Shown here in pieces: positions 63,861 to 64,000 of a DNA stretch of 64,000 bases. Numbering within the stretch: the stretch's first letter is position 1; the number at the start of each line of letters is the position of its first letter. The position numbers and the translations under genes are program-made. Below the pieces are notes generated by a model. The model was not told the origin of the DNA. It was given only the letters and a program-made list of their open reading frames with translations, and ran no database searches. Source of the DNA: Ectobacillus funiculus (GTDB lineage: Bacteria; Bacillota; Bacilli; Bacillales; Bacillaceae_G); assembly GCF_042429435.1 (NCBI RefSeq), contig NZ_JBHMAF010000071.1; one strand, written 5' to 3'.

Positions 63861-64000
63861 TTATTTATTTTCTTTCCAAATATCTTTCAATTTCCACATT
63901 TTTAAATCTTTGATACGAACCTCTCCATTTTTCGCGTAGAGTTGAAAATCCAAACTTGATGTTTGTGGATAGATTCTACTTGTCATTACATTAAAACCTT
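63861..64000 (-). CDS. GH32 sucrose-6-phosphate hydrolase, C-terminal end (continues beyond the window)
   Basis: The minus strand from the window edge encodes FNVMTSRIYPQTSSLDFQLY then AKNGEVRIKDLKMWKLKDIW and ends KENK. This is the C-terminal beta-sandwich of bacterial sucrose-6-phosphate hydrolases (SacA/ScrB), which cleave phosphorylated sucrose to glucose 6-phosphate and fructose. The catalytic domain lies outside the window. It is upstream of fructokinase on the same strand. Confidence 0.7.
   Translation of the reverse strand, partial: GFNVMTSRIYPQTSSLDFQLYAKNGEVRIKDLKMWKLKDIWKENK

Overview
The window reads as DNA from a low-GC, spore-forming Bacillales bacterium. Support comes from a GerKB-type germinant permease, a GerPF-like spore protein, a CydS-type small subunit beside cytochrome bd genes, a T-box leader before leuA, an AraR-type arabinose regulator and strong AGGAGG ribosome sites. 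I cannot name the species. Two divergent replication-initiator-like genes flank a tandem repeat array, and an AT-rich stretch with DnaA-box-like sites follows. This suggests a large plasmid, or a chromosomal segment that has absorbed one.

Layout. 1-0.4 kb: 5' part of a tnpB (IS200/IS605) gene and its end hairpin. 0.6-8.3 kb: regulator/transporter pairs (LysR/LysE, LysR/MFS) and a MarR-EmrA-EmrB efflux set. 9.2-11.8 kb: a cyanide-insensitive-type bd oxidase operon with two genes of about 30 codons, one upstream of cydA and a CydS-like one downstream of cydB. 12-25 kb: a metal-homeostasis island with a ZIP permease, a Tat-exported multicopper oxidase, a second ZIP with an outside domain, TatA and TatC, a cobalamin-riboswitch-led YjzC-like gene, MntH, CadA/CadC and a CDF exporter. 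Relics of a CzcD, a PCYCGC-type lipoprotein and an alkaline phosphatase lie between them. 25-26 kb: a GerKB permease broken by a 121-N assembly gap.

27.8-38.8 kb: a polyol or pentitol module made of an MFS polyol permease, a mannitol-type PTS IICB, a PRD regulator, an orphan solute-binding protein, an FGGY kinase, an SDR dehydrogenase and a divergent ROK repressor with matching operators. 39-50.6 kb: a split L-arabinose locus (araB and araR at 39-42.5 kb, araD-araA at 47.5-49.9 kb). Its regulatory region is duplicated, with a broken araR copy beside araD. leuA with a T-box, a gerPF-like gene and dispersed repeats lie in between. 50.7-56.1 kb: the replicon-like module. 56.6-59 kb: an alpha-galacturonidase-type GH4 enzyme with a divergent AraC regulator. 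59.6-62.4 kb: decayed genes, one split by a 464-bp non-autonomous IS200/IS605 derivative, and two tiny ORFs. 62.7-64 kb: fructokinase after the end of a GH32 sucrose-6-phosphate hydrolase.

The segment is a mosaic. IS6-family relics sit at several module borders, three families of noncoding repeats recur tens of kb apart, and at least ten genes are broken. The working genes fall into three themes: metal handling, plant-derived sugars and polyols, and replication/maintenance. All functional calls come from reading motifs by eye; no database search was made.
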